Assembly (NCBI RefSeq): GCF_000615905.1 | Contig: NZ_BAMN01000015.1 | Coordinates: 1-51,596 of the forward strand | Reading direction: 5' to 3' | Source of the DNA: Companilactobacillus nodensis DSM 19682 = JCM 14932 = NBRC 107160 | Lineage (GTDB): Bacteria > Bacillota > Bacilli > Lactobacillales > Lactobacillaceae | Length of the DNA: 51,596 nt | In this document: positions 40,003 through 50,600 of the stretch, one piece after another | Layout of the letters: each line of letters begins with the position of its first letter | How positions within the stretch are numbered: the first letter of the stretch is position 1 | Notes under the pieces: model-generated | Database searches by the model: none | What the model was told of the DNA's origin: nothing | Seen by the model: only the letters and a program-made list of their open reading frames with translations | Program-made: the position numbers and the translations under genes

Positions 40003-40185
40003 GTGCCTACGGTCAAAAATGAAAAATCGCTGTGGGACCGACCTCAGCCGAAGTGCGGTCTGAGGTCTCGATTTTGAACTCTGCAGAAATCGCAGATGTC
40101 AAAAGTCGTCCTGTGCTGTACGGACGGTAAACCTTCGTCCTACAGCACTATCACAGCGGATTTTCCTTTTTTGCCCTCCGGCTAG
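40003..40185 (-). repeat. Family A structured element, copy A2 (reverse strand)
   Basis: Outer arms 40021-40034 and 40152-40166 pair (CGCTGTG with CACAGCG plus an A/T-rich extension). Three hairpins inside: 40040-40046 with 40061-40067; 40072-40077 with 40099-40104 extended by CTGC/GCAG; 40113-40126 with 40136-40148. Read on the minus strand it begins GCCGGAGGG (40174-40182) like A1, and the third hairpin ends CGGTCCCACAGC. The stem sequences differ almost completely from A1 and A3 while pairing is kept. It directly follows lysS, and no ordinary terminator is seen there. Confidence 0.8.
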
Positions 40186-40240
40186 CTAGTATGAGATATC
40201 AATTTAGATAGTATAACTAAGTTACTACTAAGTGGTATTA

Positions 40241-40410
40241 GACGGAGGTGGATAAATATTTTATTTGCCGTGAAGAGTGGCGTTAGAACGGTGAACCATC
40301 CGTTCTTACACCACGGGACGATCTTGGAGATTTGCGAAACAAAGCTTCAAGTCGAGGTGCGAGACCGCACTATGGATCGCACCGGTCCCCACGGCTAATG
40401 AAATATTTAG
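40241..40410 (+). repeat. Family A structured element, copy A3
   Basis: Begins GACGGAGGT. Outer arms 40253-40272 and 40390-40409 match at 18 of 20 positions. Hairpins: 40277-40291 with 40300-40314 (13 of 15); CTTG-g-AG-a-TTTG with CAAAGCTTCAAG around CGAAA (about 40323-40351); GGTGCG with CGCACC (about 40356-40383). Shared linker motifs are GGGACGA, TCGAG and CCGGTCCCCAC. It is oriented opposite to A2, about 55 bases away; I see nothing in the gap between them. The tRNA operon promoter starts about 60 bases beyond. Confidence 0.8.
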
Positions 40411-40446
40411 GAACCGCAGTCGTAAATAGAAGAATAAGATATATTT

Positions 40447-40481
40447 TAAAAAAGTTGACGAATTATCGTTGACTTTTTTTG
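40447..40481 (+). terminator. Terminator-like hairpin before the tRNA operon
   Basis: AAAAAAGTTGACGA pairs with TCGTTGACTTTTTT (two G-T wobbles) across a 4-base loop, followed by T-run. Its 3' arm overlaps the -35 of the tRNA promoter. Confidence 0.7.
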
Positions 40482-40498
40482 TGCGTTTTGGGTATAAT
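40469..40498 (+). promoter_or_regulatory. Promoter of the tRNA operon
   Basis: TTGACT (40469-40474), 18-base spacer, perfect TATAAT (40493-40498), about 28 bases before the first tRNA. Confidence 0.8.
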
Positions 40499-40526
40499 AA
40501 TATAGTTGTTTGTTACAAGAACACAT

Positions 40527-40599
40527 GGAGGATTAGCTCAGCTGGGAGAGCATCTGCCTTACAAGCAGGAGGTCACAGGTTCGATCCCTGTATCCTCCA
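40527..40599 (+). tRNA. tRNA-Val (TAC anticodon)
   Basis: Full cloverleaf: acceptor GGAGGAT/ATCCTCC, D-arm GCTCAGCTGGGAGAGC, anticodon loop CTTACAA with TAC, T-arm ACAGGTTCGATCCCTGT, discriminator A. CCA is not encoded. Confidence 0.96.
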
Positions 40600-40648
40600 T
40601 TAAACTTTTAATCGAGTTTAGTGGTTTTCATAGCATCATTAACACTTT

Positions 40649-40731
40649 GCGGGTGTGGCGGAATTGGCAGACGCGCTAGATTTAGGTTCTAGTGTCCTAT
40701 GGACATGAAGGTTCAAGTCCTTTCACCCGTA
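40649..40731 (+). tRNA. tRNA-Leu (TAG anticodon)
   Basis: Class II tRNA with a long variable arm (TGTCCTATGGACA). Acceptor GCGGGTG/CACCCGT, anticodon loop ATTTAGG with TAG, discriminator A, T-arm GGTTCAAGTCC. CCA is not encoded. Confidence 0.95.
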
Positions 40732-40781
40732 TTTCGATATTTGAGATATTGAATTAGGTTTACACTAAGTGTTATACTGAT

Positions 40782-40854
40782 GCCGACTTAGCTCAGTTGG
40801 CAGAGCATCTGTCTTGTAAACAGGGGGTCGGAGGTTCGAATCCTCTAGTCGGCA
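40782..40854 (+). tRNA. tRNA-Thr (TGT anticodon)
   Basis: Acceptor GCCGACT/AGTCGGC, anticodon loop CTTGTAA with TGT, T-arm GAGGTTCGAATCCTC, discriminator A. CCA is not encoded. Confidence 0.96.
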
Positions 40855-40858
40855 TTAT

Positions 40859-40930
40859 GCGGAAGTAGTTCAGTGGTAGAACATCACCTTGCCATGGTGG
40901 GGGTCGCGGGTTCGAATCCCGTCTTCCGCT
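40859..40930 (+). tRNA. tRNA-Gly (GCC anticodon)
   Basis: Acceptor GCGGAAG/CTTCCGC, anticodon loop TTGCCAT with GCC, T-arm CGGGTTCGAATCCCG, discriminator T. It starts 4 bases after tRNA-Thr. CCA is not encoded. Confidence 0.96.
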
Positions 40931-40949
40931 TCATTATTCATAGAGCTAT

Positions 40950-41023
40950 CGGGAAATAGCTCAGCTTGGCAGAGCATCGCGTTCGGGGCGCGGGGGTCGC
41001 AAGTTCGAATCTTGTTTTCCCGA
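40950..41023 (+). tRNA. tRNA-Pro (CGG anticodon)
   Basis: Acceptor CGGGAAA/TTTCCCG, anticodon stem TCGCG/CGCGG, loop TTCGGGG with CGG, T-arm GCAAGTTCGAATCTTG, discriminator A. Last tRNA of the operon. The CGG anticodon reads the rare codon CCG and would be an accessory to a TGG tRNA-Pro elsewhere. Confidence 0.94.
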
Positions 41024-41035
41024 TTCAAAACAGTT

Positions 41036-41080
41036 AAAAGAGATCATCGACTTCTATACGAAGTGGATGATCTCTTTTGT
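41036..41080 (+). terminator. Terminator of the tRNA operon
   Basis: AAAAGAGATCATC and ACTTC pair with GAAGT and GATGATCTCTTTT (one internal mismatch), small TATA loop, T-rich end. Confidence 0.92.
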
Positions 41081-41130
41081 TTGTGCTCTTTAGTAATGTC
41101 AAAGTGCAGATTGTGGGATAATAGCAATAG

Positions 41131-41161
41131 AAAGTTATTTATCTTGGAAATAAGTAACTTT
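41131..41161. other. Unexplained hairpin upstream of clpC
   Basis: AAAGTTATTTAT pairs with ATAAGTAACTTT (one G-T wobble) across a 7-base loop. No T-run follows, so it is not a normal terminator. It sits in the 235-base gap between the tRNA terminator and clpC, which otherwise holds no gene. Confidence 0.5.
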
Positions 41162-41231
41162 GGTACAAAATAATTTATATTAATGTTAAGATAAGAATCA
41201 AACTTTTTTGTGGGATAAGTGGTTTTATATA

Positions 41232-41277
41232 GTAATTAAGCTTAATCACTTGCATTTTTACACAACAGAATTATACT
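41232..41277 (+). promoter_or_regulatory. clpC promoter with adjoining palindrome
   Basis: -35-like TTGCAT (41250-41255), 16-base spacer, TATACT (41272-41277). An 18-base palindrome GTAATTAAGCTTAATCAC (one mismatched pair, 41232-41249) abuts the -35 and could be an operator. I see no CtsR direct-repeat heptads (GGTCAAA type) and no CIRCE element in this gap. Confidence 0.55.
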
Positions 41278-41314
41278 TTCTACACTAAAGAATTTATAAG
41301 TCGAGGTAGTTATC

Positions 41315-43807
41315 ATGGACAAAGTATTTACCGAAAGCGCAAAAAACGCACTTGTTTTAGCCCAAGATCAAGCTAAAACATTTCATCATAATGCTGTTGG
41401 TACTGAACACATTCTATTAGGTCTAACAATGGAAAATGATGGTATCGCCGGTATTACTTTAAGAGACTTAGCTGTTAGCGACAATGATGTCAAAGAAGAA
41501 ATTGAACATTTGACAGGCTACGGTGATGTTTCATCTAATACCGCAAAGGGAATTTATCTTCCTTATTCTCCTAAGGGACAAACAATTCTCGCTAGTTCCG
41601 AAGAAATTTCAAATCAATACAATACAAGTCGTATTGGTACTGAACATATCCTACTGGCTATCTTGGACGACGCTGATAATTTAGCAAATCGTATTTTATC
41701 TAATTTGGGATTAAGTCTTGCAAAGACAAAGAGTCTACTACTAAACAAGATGGGCATGTCTAACAAGACAACTCGTCGAGGTATCGGACAAGCTCAAAAG
41801 AAAAAGGAAGTAGCTGGTACACCAACACTTGATTCATTGGCACGTGACTTGACTAAGATCGCTGCTGAAAATCAAATCGACCCCGTTATCGGTCGTGAGA
41901 AGGAAGTTGAACGTACTATTCAGATTCTTAGCCGTAGAACTAAGAACAATCCAGTTCTAGTCGGTGAACCTGGTGTTGGTAAGACTGCTATCGCCGAAGG
42001 TTTGGCTAACGCAATCGTCGCCAAGGATGTTCCACTAGATATGCAAAACAAACGTATCATGATGCTTGATATGGGCTCATTAGTTGCTGGTACTAAGTAT
42101 CGTGGTGAGTTCGAAGATAGATTGAAGAAAATTATTGAAGAAATCTACAAAGACAAACATGTTATTTTATTCATTGATGAATTGCATACATTGATCGGTG
42201 CTGGTGGTGCCGAAGGTGCAATCGATGCTTCTAATATTTTGAAGCCTGCACTTGCTCGTGGTGAATTGCAATTGATCGGTGCTACAACATTGAATGAATA
42301 TCAAAAGTACATTGAAAAGGATACTGCGCTTGAACGTCGTTTTGCTCAAGTACACATTGAAGAACCTACTGAGGAAGAGTCAGTTAAGATCCTTGAAGGT
42401 TTGCGTCCTAGATATGAACAACATCATGGTTTGACAATTTCTGACGAAGCTATTGAAGCTGCAGTTAAGTTGTCATCACGTTATCTAACAAATCGTTTCT
42501 TACCTGATAAGGCAATTGATTTGATGGATGAGGCATCAGCCAAAGTTCGTATCCACAATGTATCTAAGAATAATGATCTTGAGAAATTAACTAATGAATC
42601 AATGAAGCTTATCAATGATAAGAATGATGCTATTTTGGATCAGGATTTTGAAAAAGCTGCACAGATCCGTGAACATGAACAAGATGTTCAAGAAAATATT
42701 GCTAAGATCAAAGAAGACCAAAACAATGGTCGTTCTAAGAAGCCAGTTGTTAAGGTCGATGATATTGCTGAAATTATTGCCGAATGGACTGGTGTTCCAG
42801 TTAAGCAGATCACTCGTAAAGAGAGTGAACGTCTGCTTAACCTTGAACGTGAGCTACACAAGCGTGTTGTCGGACAAAATGATGCCATTAGCGCTGTATC
42901 ACGTGCTATTCGTCGTGCTAGAAGTGGTATGAAGGACCCTGATCGTCCAATTGGTTCATTTATGTTCCTTGGACCTACTGGTGTTGGTAAGACTGAGCTT
43001 GCTAAGTCTATCGCTGAAGTAATGTTTGGTTCAGAAGATAACTTGATCCGTGTTGATATGTCAGAATACATGGAACAATACAGTACTTCTAAGTTGATCG
43101 GTTCTGCACCTGGTTATGTTGGTTTCGATGAAGGTGGACAATTGACTGAGAAGGTTAGAAATGAACCTTATTCAGTAATTCTGCTTGATGAAGTTGAAAA
43201 AGCTCATCCAGATGTCTTCAACCTATTACTACAAGTATTAGATGATGGTATCTTGACTGATGCTAAGGGTCGTAAGGTTGACTTCAGAAACACTATTATC
43301 ATCATGACTTCTAACTTGGGTGCTCGTGCATTGCAAGATGACAAGTCAGTTGGTTTCGGTGCGAAGGATGTCCACGATGACTTCAAGGAAATGCAAGCCC
43401 GTATCAATACAGAATTGAAGAAGTTCTTTAGACCAGAATTCTTGAACCGTGTTGATGAAACAATCGTCTTCAAGGCGCTTGATAAGGATCAACTTAAGGC
43501 AATTGCTAAGATCATGAGCAGTAATCTAGCTAAACGTCTACAAGAGAGAAATATCAAATTAGTTATTTCTCCATCTGCATACAGTGACTTAGTTAAGGAT
43601 GGCTACAATCCAGAATATGGAGCTCGTCCAATGAGAAGGACCATTCAACGTGAGATCGAGGATCCAGTCAGTGAACTATTATTGATGAACAAAGTCAATG
43701 AGGGTGACACGATCAAGGTTGGCTCTAAGCAAGGTAAGCTATCGATCAGCGTTGCTGAAAAGAAAGCTAAGGCCGCAACTAAAGCAGGTAAATCATTAAC
43801 TCATTAA
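41315..43807 (+). CDS. clpC: ATP-dependent Clp protease ATP-binding subunit ClpC
   Basis: Hsp100 unfoldase that feeds ClpP and, with adaptors, handles stress-damaged and regulatory proteins. It has 830 residues. The N-domain repeat pair spans about 1-145. AAA module 1 has Walker A GEPGVGKT (217-224), followed by a UVR-containing middle region (about 410-490, [20 protein letters not shown]). AAA module 2 has GPTGVGKT (553-560). The ATG at 41315 follows GAGGT. Many relatives have ctsR directly upstream; here the tRNA operon is there instead, so control must differ or act from a distance. Confidence 0.96.
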   Translation: MDKVFTESAKNALVLAQDQAKTFHHNAVGTEHILLGLTMENDGIAGITLRDLAVSDNDVKEEIEHLTGYGDVSSNTAKGIYLPYSPKGQTILASSEEISNQYNTSRIGTEHILLAILDDADNLANRILSNLGLSLAKTKSLLLNKMGMSNKTTRRGIGQAQKKKEVAGTPTLDSLARDLTKIAAENQIDPVIGREKEVERTIQILSRRTKNNPVLVGEPGVGKTAIAEGLANAIVAKDVPLDMQNKRIMMLDMGSLVAGTKYRGEFEDRLKKIIEEIYKDKHVILFIDELHTLIGAGGAEGAIDASNILKPALARGELQLIGATTLNEYQKYIEKDTALERRFAQVHIEEPTEEESVKILEGLRPRYEQHHGLTISDEAIEAAVKLSSRYLTNRFLPDKAIDLMDEASAKVRIHNVSKNNDLEKLTNESMKLINDKNDAILDQDFEKAAQIREHEQDVQENIAKIKEDQNNGRSKKPVVKVDDIAEIIAEWTGVPVKQITRKESERLLNLERELHKRVVGQNDAISAVSRAIRRARSGMKDPDRPIGSFMFLGPTGVGKTELAKSIAEVMFGSEDNLIRVDMSEYMEQYSTSKLIGSAPGYVGFDEGGQLTEKVRNEPYSVILLDEVEKAHPDVFNLLLQVLDDGILTDAKGRKVDFRNTIIIMTSNLGARALQDDKSVGFGAKDVHDDFKEMQARINTELKKFFRPEFLNRVDETIVFKALDKDQLKAIAKIMSSNLAKRLQERNIKLVISPSAYSDLVKDGYNPEYGARPMRRTIQREIEDPVSELLLMNKVNEGDTIKVGSKQGKLSISVAEKKAKAATKAGKSLTH

Positions 43808-43823
43808 AAAAAGAGCTTGACTA

Positions 43824-43852
43824 TTGACAATGATAATGATTGCGAGTAATAT
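43824..43852 (+). promoter_or_regulatory. rpoBC promoter
   Basis: Perfect -35 TTGACA (43824-43829), 17-base spacer, -10 TAATAT (43847-43852). The spacer contains TGATAATGATTGCGA (43831-43845), 13 of 15 matches to the Fur/PerR-type 7-1-7 consensus TGATAATnATTATCA. Confidence 0.8.
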
Positions 43853-43859
43853 TCTTTTA

Positions 43860-44063
43860 TGAGATTTAAAGTTCAAAACGTAAGCCGCGATCTATTGTCC
43901 GTGGTTATGCCGTAATAAGAAAAGCAAAAATAGATTCAGTTCTATTTTTGGTTTTTTTTTGCCTAAAAACCGGTTTGTAAACCGTTTTCTTGCAATTTGT
44001 AACATAATTGTAATATTAGGATGGCGTTATATTTTGAACAAATTATATGTTGAGGTGAAAAAT
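43860..44063 (+). promoter_or_regulatory. Long rpoB leader (candidate Lacto-rpoB RNA)
   Basis: About 200 untranslated bases precede rpoB. They contain an imperfect hairpin (TAAGCCGCG with CCGTGGTTA, about 43881-43908), a strong terminator (43925-43960), a second small hairpin (CGGTTT-gt-AAACCG, 43971-43984), and the ribosome site GAGGTGA (44052-44058). A conserved leader RNA called Lacto-rpoB is known upstream of rpoB in Lactobacillales; this region is in its place, but I cannot confirm a match without a covariance search. Confidence 0.55.
43925..43960 (+). terminator. Terminator inside the rpoB leader
   Basis: CAAAAATAGA pairs perfectly with TCTATTTTTG across 6 bases, followed by T9. It lies downstream of the rpoBC promoter, so it should attenuate rpoBC as well as ending clpC readthrough. 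Confidence 0.85.
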
Positions 44064-47000
44064 TTGACTTATCATAACGTTAATTATGGTGCACACCGTG
44101 TTCGTCGTAGTTATGCAAAGATCAAGGAAGTACTTCCACTGCCAAATTTAATAGACATCCAAACAAATTCTTATAATTGGTTCTTAGATGAAGGACTAAA
44201 AGATATGTTTGACGATATTATGCCTATTGATGATTTTGCTGGAAATCTTTCATTGGAATATGTTGACTACAAATTACTAGAACCTAAATATACCGTTGAA
44301 GAAGCAAGACAACATGATGCTAACTACTCAGCACCATTGCATGTCACTTTGAAGTTAACTAACCACGAAACTGGTGAGATCAAGACACAAGATGTCTTCT
44401 TCGGTGACTTCCCACTAATGACAGAACAAGGTACTTTCATTATTAATGGTGCCGAACGTGTTATTGTTTCTCAATTAGTACGTTCACCTGGTATCTATTA
44501 CAATGATGATACTGATAAGAACGGCCGTATCAACTATGGTACAACTGTTATCCCTAACCGTGGTGCATGGTTAGAGTTTGAAACAGATGCCAAGGGTCTT
44601 GGATACGTAAGAATCGATAGAACTAGAAAGTTGCCTATTTCTGAGTTGATCAGAGCTTTAGGTTTCGGTGCTGATTCAGAGATTCTTGATATCTTCGGCG
44701 AAAATGACACATTGAACCTTACTCTTGAAAAAGATGTACATAAGGATACAAATGATTCACGTGTTGAAGAAGCTTTGAAGGATGTCTATGAAAGACTACG
44801 TCCTGGTGAACCAAAGACTGCGGACAGTTCTCGTTCATTGCTCTATGCTAGATTCTTTGACCCACGTAGATACGATATGGCTCCAGTTGGTCGTTACAAG
44901 GTCAACAAGAAGCTCAACATTAAGACAAGATTATTGAATAAGACATTGGCTGAAACATTAGCTGATCCTGATACAGGTGAGGTTATTTTGGCTAAGGATA
45001 CATTATTAGATCGCGATGCTATGAGCAAACTTAGCCCATATCTTGATCGTGATGATTTCAAGACAGTTACACTTCAACCATCTGACGAAGGTGTCTTGAC
45101 AGATCCTATTACTATTCAATCAATTAAGATCTATTCAGAAATGGATAATGAAAAAGTTGTTAACTTAATCGGTAATGGTCACATTGACGAACATGTTCGT
45201 ACAATTCAACCTGCTGATATTTTGGCTGGAATCAACTACTTCTTGAACCTTAGAGAAGGCGTTGGTACAACTGATGATATTGATCACTTGGGTAACCGTC
45301 GTATTCGTTCAGTCGGTGAATTACTTCAAAACCAATTCCGTATTGGTTTATCACGTATGGAACGTGTTGTACGTGAGAGAATGTCAATTCAAGACTCATC
45401 AACTGTTACACCTCAACAATTGATCAACATTAGACCTGTTGTAGCTTCAATCAAGGAATTCTTTGGTTCATCACAATTGTCACAATTCATGGATCAGACT
45501 AATCCACTTGGTGAGCTAGAACACAAGCGTCGTCTATCAGCCCTTGGACCTGGTGGTTTGACTCGTGACCGTGCCGGATATGAAGTCCGTGATGTTCACT
45601 ATACCCACTATGGTCGTATGTGCCCAATCGAAACTCCCGAAGGTCCTAATATCGGACTTATCAATAACTTGGCCAGTTATGCCATTATTAATAAGTATGG
45701 TTTCATCGAAACACCTTATCGTCGTGTTTCATGGGATACACATAAAGTTACAGATAAGATCGATTACTTAACAGCTGACGAAGAAGATAACTATATTGTT
45801 GCTCAGGCTAATACTCTATTGAACGATGATGGTTCATTTGTTGATAACACAATTTTGGCTCGTCACAAAGATGACAATATTGAAACAACACCTGAAAAAG
45901 TCGATTACATGGACGTTTCACCTAAGCAAGTAGTTTCAGTTGCTACAGCATGTATTCCTTTCTTGGAAAACGATGATTCTAACCGTGCCTTGATGGGTGC
46001 TAATATGCAACGTCAAGCTGTTCCTTTGATCAATCCACATGCTCCACTCGTTGGTACAAGTATGGAATATATTGCTGCCCACGATTCTGGTGCTGCATTA
46101 CTTGCTAAGCATGCTGGTACGATCGAATACGTTGATGCTAAGAAGATCACTATCAAACGTGATGATGATGGCACAACTGATGAATATAAAGTTACTAAGT
46201 TCCGTCGTTCAAATAATGGTAAGAGTTACAACCAAAGACCTATTGCTCGTAAGGGTGAAGAAGTTAAGGCTGGAGATATTATCGCCGATGGTCCTGCTAT
46301 GGAAAACGGTGAATTAGCTCTTGGTCAAAACCCACTTATTGCCTTTATGACATGGAACATGTACAACTACGAAGATGCCATTGTGCTTTCAGAGAAGCTT
46401 GTACGTGAAGATGCTTATACTTCAATCCATATTGAAGAGTACGAGTCAGAAGCACGTGATACAAAACTTGGACCTGAGGAGATCACACGTGAAATTCCTA
46501 ACGTTGGTGAGGAATCACTTAAGGATCTTGATGAGTTCGGTATTATCCGTATCGGTGCTGAAGTACGTGACGGTGATATCTTAGTTGGTAAGGTCACACC
46601 TAAGGGTGTTACAGAATTATCAGCTGAGGAACGTCTATTGCACGCTATCTTCGGTGAAAAAGCTCGTGAAGTTCGTGATACTTCACTTCGTGTACCACAT
46701 GGTGGTGGCGGTATTATCCAAGATGTTAAGGTATTTACTCGTGAAGCCGGCGATGAATTAGACCCTGGTGTTAACATGTTAGTTCGTGTTTACATCGCTC
46801 AAAAGCGTAAGATTCAAGTTGGTGACAAGATGGCCGGACGTCATGGTAACAAAGGTACTGTCTCAATCGTTGTCCCTCAAGAAGATATGCCATATATGCC
46901 TGATGGTACTCCAGTAGATATTCTATTGAACCCAATGGGTGTTCCATCTCGTATGAATATCGGACAAGTTCTAGACCTTCACTTAGGAATGGCTGCTAGA

Positions 47001-47669
47001 AAACTTGGAATTCACGTTGCTACACCTGTTTTCGATGGTGTTCAAGATGATGAATTATGGGATATTGTTAAAGAAGCTGATATGGATTCAGATGGTAAGT
47101 CGATCCTTTATGATGGACGTACTGGTGAACCATTCAAGAACCGTGTCGCCGTTGGTGTCATGTACTACATGAAGTTAGCCCACATGGTTGATGATAAGTT
47201 ACATGCTCGTTCAATCGGACCATACTCACTAGTTACTCAACAACCACTTGGTGGTAAAGCACAATTTGGTGGACAGAGATTTGGTGAAATGGAAGTTTGG
47301 GCACTTGAAGCTTATGGTGCTGCTTATACACTTCAAGAAATCTTGACATACAAGTCAGATGATATCGTTGGTCGTGTAAAGACTTACGAAGCTATCGTCA
47401 AGGGTGAAAGTATTCCTAAGCCAGGTGTTCCGGAATCATTCCGTGTTCTGGTCAAAGAATTACAAGCCTTAGGACTTGATATGAAGGTTCTTGATTCTCA
47501 TAACAAAGAAATCGAACTTAGAGATATGGATGAAGATGAAGATACGGTAAGTATTGACGCTCTATCTAAGTTTGCTAAACAACAAGAACAAAAACGTGCT
47601 GAAGAAGAAGCTAAAAAGCTAGAAGAACAACAATCAGCCGAATCACAAAGTACTAAATCAGAAAAATAG
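44064..47669 (+). CDS. rpoB: DNA-directed RNA polymerase beta subunit
   Basis: Catalytic-core subunit of RNA polymerase. It has 1201 residues from a TTG at 44064 ([20 protein letters not shown]), set by GAGGTGA at 44052-44058; earlier in-frame starts would add an unconserved extension. The rifampicin-pocket cluster reads [17 protein letters not shown]...[12 protein letters not shown], the wild-type sensitive form. [11 protein letters not shown] and [12 protein letters not shown] are typical. The C-terminal tail after about 1165 is charged and low-complexity ([17 protein letters not shown]). rpoC follows after 29 bases. Confidence 0.98.
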   Translation: MTYHNVNYGAHRVRRSYAKIKEVLPLPNLIDIQTNSYNWFLDEGLKDMFDDIMPIDDFAGNLSLEYVDYKLLEPKYTVEEARQHDANYSAPLHVTLKLTNHETGEIKTQDVFFGDFPLMTEQGTFIINGAERVIVSQLVRSPGIYYNDDTDKNGRINYGTTVIPNRGAWLEFETDAKGLGYVRIDRTRKLPISELIRALGFGADSEILDIFGENDTLNLTLEKDVHKDTNDSRVEEALKDVYERLRPGEPKTADSSRSLLYARFFDPRRYDMAPVGRYKVNKKLNIKTRLLNKTLAETLADPDTGEVILAKDTLLDRDAMSKLSPYLDRDDFKTVTLQPSDEGVLTDPITIQSIKIYSEMDNEKVVNLIGNGHIDEHVRTIQPADILAGINYFLNLREGVGTTDDIDHLGNRRIRSVGELLQNQFRIGLSRMERVVRERMSIQDSSTVTPQQLINIRPVVASIKEFFGSSQLSQFMDQTNPLGELEHKRRLSALGPGGLTRDRAGYEVRDVHYTHYGRMCPIETPEGPNIGLINNLASYAIINKYGFIETPYRRVSWDTHKVTDKIDYLTADEEDNYIVAQANTLLNDDGSFVDNTILARHKDDNIETTPEKVDYMDVSPKQVVSVATACIPFLENDDSNRALMGANMQRQAVPLINPHAPLVGTSMEYIAAHDSGAALLAKHAGTIEYVDAKKITIKRDDDGTTDEYKVTKFRRSNNGKSYNQRPIARKGEEVKAGDIIADGPAMENGELALGQNPLIAFMTWNMYNYEDAIVLSEKLVREDAYTSIHIEEYESEARDTKLGPEEITREIPNVGEESLKDLDEFGIIRIGAEVRDGDILVGKVTPKGVTELSAEERLLHAIFGEKAREVRDTSLRVPHGGGGIIQDVKVFTREAGDELDPGVNMLVRVYIAQKRKIQVGDKMAGRHGNKGTVSIVVPQEDMPYMPDGTPVDILLNPMGVPSRMNIGQVLDLHLGMAARKLGIHVATPVFDGVQDDELWDIVKEADMDSDGKSILYDGRTGEPFKNRVAVGVMYYMKLAHMVDDKLHARSIGPYSLVTQQPLGGKAQFGGQRFGEMEVWALEAYGAAYTLQEILTYKSDDIVGRVKTYEAIVKGESIPKPGVPESFRVLVKELQALGLDMKVLDSHNKEIELRDMDEDEDTVSIDALSKFAKQQEQKRAEEEAKKLEEQQSAESQSTKSEK

Positions 47670-47698
47670 TAATAATTTAGATTTAGGGAGGTTACCTT

Positions 47699-50600
47699 TT
47701 GATAGACGTTAATAAATTTGAAAGTATGCAAATTGGTTTAGCATCTCCTGACAAGATTCGTAGCTGGTCTTATGGAGAAGTTAAGAAACCTGAAACAATC
47801 AACTACCGTACTTTGAAACCAGAAAAAGATGGTCTATTCGATGAAAGAATTTTCGGACCAACTAAAGACTGGGAATGTGCCTGTGGTAAGTACAAACGTA
47901 TCCGTTACAAGGGTATTGTTTGTGACCGCTGTGGTGTTGAAGTTACACGTTCAAAAGTTCGTCGTGAACGTATGGCCCACATCGAATTAGCTGCACCAGT
48001 TACACATATCTGGTATTTCAAGGGAATTCCATCACGTATGGGACTTGTATTGGACATGACTCCAAGAAACCTTGAAGAAGTAATTTACTTTGCTTCATAT
48101 GTTGTTATTGAACCAGGTGATACAGACCTAGAACAAAGACAACTACTTACAGAATCAGAATATCGTAAGAAACGCGAAGAATTCGGTGATAAGTTCGTTG
48201 CCAAGATGGGTGCCGAAGGTATCAGAGAACTTCTAAGCAAAGTCGATATGGATGCTGAAGTTAAAGAATTACGTGAAACATTGAAGACTGCACAAGGTCA
48301 AAAACGTACACGTGCTATCAGACGTTTGGATATTATCAGTGCTTTCCAAAAATCTGGTAACAAGCCTGAATGGATGGTAATGGAAGCTATTCCCGTTATC
48401 CCACCTGACTTACGTCCTATGGTTCAACTAGAAGGTGGCCGTTTCGCTACTTCTGACTTGAACGACTTGTACCGTCGTGTAATTAACCGTAACAACCGTT
48501 TGAAGAGATTGTTGGATCTACATGCTCCTAACATCATCGTTCAAAACGAAAAGAGAATGCTCCAAGAAGCTGTTGATGCGTTGATCGATAATGGTCGTCG
48601 TGGCCGTCCTGTTACAGGACCTGGTAACCGTCCATTGAAGTCACTATCACATATGCTTAAAGGTAAGCAAGGACGTTTCCGTCAAAACTTACTTGGTAAA
48701 CGTGTTGACTATTCTGGTCGTTCAGTTATCGATGTTGGTCCTACATTGAAGTTCTATCAATGTGGACTTCCTCGTGAAATGGCTCTTGAACTATTCAAGC
48801 CATTCGTAATGCACGAATTAGTTAAACGTGAAATTGCTTCTAACGTTAAAAATGCTAGAAGAAAGATCGATCGTCAAGATGACGATATCTGGGATGTACT
48901 AGAAGACGTTATTAAAGAACGTCCAGTATTACTTAATCGTGCCCCTACACTTCACAGACTTGGTATTCAAGCCTTTGAACCTGTATTGGTTGATGGTAAG
49001 TCGATCCGTCTTCACCCATTGGCTTGTGAAGCTTACAATGCCGATTTTGATGGTGATCAGATGGCCATCCACGTTCCTTTATCAGATGAAGCTCAAGCTG
49101 AAGCACGTATGCTTATGCTTGCCGCTCACCATATTCTTGCTCCTAAAGATGGTAAGCCTATCGTTACACCATCACAGGATGTTGTTTTGGGTAACTACTA
49201 CTTAACAATCGAAACAAGACATATGACTGGTGAAGGTAAGATCTTCAGAGATTCAAACGAAGTTCAAACAGCATTGCTTAACGGTGATGTTCACTATCAC
49301 TCAAGAATTGGTTTGGCTGTTTCATCAATGCCAAACAAACCATTTACAGATGATCAACGTAATAAGATCATGATGACTAGTGTTGGTAAGGTTATCTTCA
49401 ACGAAATTCTTCCAGAAGATTTCCCATACTTGAACGAACCAACTGATGATAACTTGGAAAATGGTGTTCCTGATAAGTACTTCCTAGGTAAAGGTGAAGA
49501 CATCAACAAACGTCTTGATGAAATGGATCTTGTAGACCCAATCAAGAGTGGTTACATGTCAGATATCATTGCCAAAGTATTCAAGGTTTACCGTGTTCAA
49601 AGAACCTCATCATTGCTTGATGATATGAAGGAATTAGGTTACACAATCTGTACTATCTCTGGATTGACAGTTGGTGTTACTGATGTTCCTAACTTAACTG
49701 AAAAGCCTGAAATCATTGAAAAGGCCCACAAACAAGTTGCTTCTATTTCTAAGCAATTCCGTCGTGGACTTATCACTGATGATGAACGACATGATCGTGT
49801 TATCAGTGTTTGGAATGATACTAAAGACGAAATTCAACAATTACTAATCGATTCATTTGATCCAACAAACCCTATCTCAATGATGTCGGACTCTGGTGCC
49901 CGTGGTAACATCTCAAACTTTACTCAGCTCGCAGGTATGCGTGGACTTATGGCTGCCCCTAATGGTGGTATGATGGAAATCCCTGTTATTTCTAACTTCC
50001 GTGAAGGACTATCTGTCTTGGAAATGTTCATGTCAACCCACGGTGCCCGTAAAGGTATGACTGATACGGCTTTGAAGACAGCCAACTCAGGTTACTTGAC
50101 TCGTCGTCTAGTTGATGTTGCTCAAGATGTTATTGTTCGTGAAGAGGATTGTGGTACTGACCGTGGACTTCTTGTAAGTTCAATCATGGAAGGTACAGAT
50201 ATGATCGAACCATTGTATGACCGTCTTGTTGGACGTTATACACAAAAGACTGTTAAAGATCCTAATACTGGTGAAGTTCTTGCTGCCCGTGGCGTTCTTA
50301 TGGACGAAAACTTGGCACAAAAGATCGTTGATGCTGGTGTTAAGGAAGTAACAATCCGTTCTGCATTTACTTGTGATACAAAACACGGTGTATGTAAGAA
50401 ATGTTATGGTCGTAACTTGGCTACTGGTGAAGAAGTTGAAATTGGTGAGGCAGTTGGTACTGTTGCTGCTCAATCAATCGGTGAACCAGGTACTCAATTG
50501 ACTATGCGTAACTTCCATACCGGTGGTGTTGCTGGTGGCGACGATATTACACAAGGACTTCCTCGTGTTCAAGAAGTTGTTGAAGCTAGAAACCCTAAAG

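Noticed and set aside
40889-41173. Open frame of 94 codons over the tRNA-Gly and tRNA-Pro genes
   Set aside because: It overlaps two clear tRNA cloverleafs and the operon terminator; no coding evidence.
43959-44063. Longer RpoB N-terminus starting upstream of 44064
   Set aside because: The extra residues ([10 protein letters not shown]...) come from the leader hairpin region, lack a ribosome site and do not belong to known RpoB; GAGGTGA points to the TTG at 44064.
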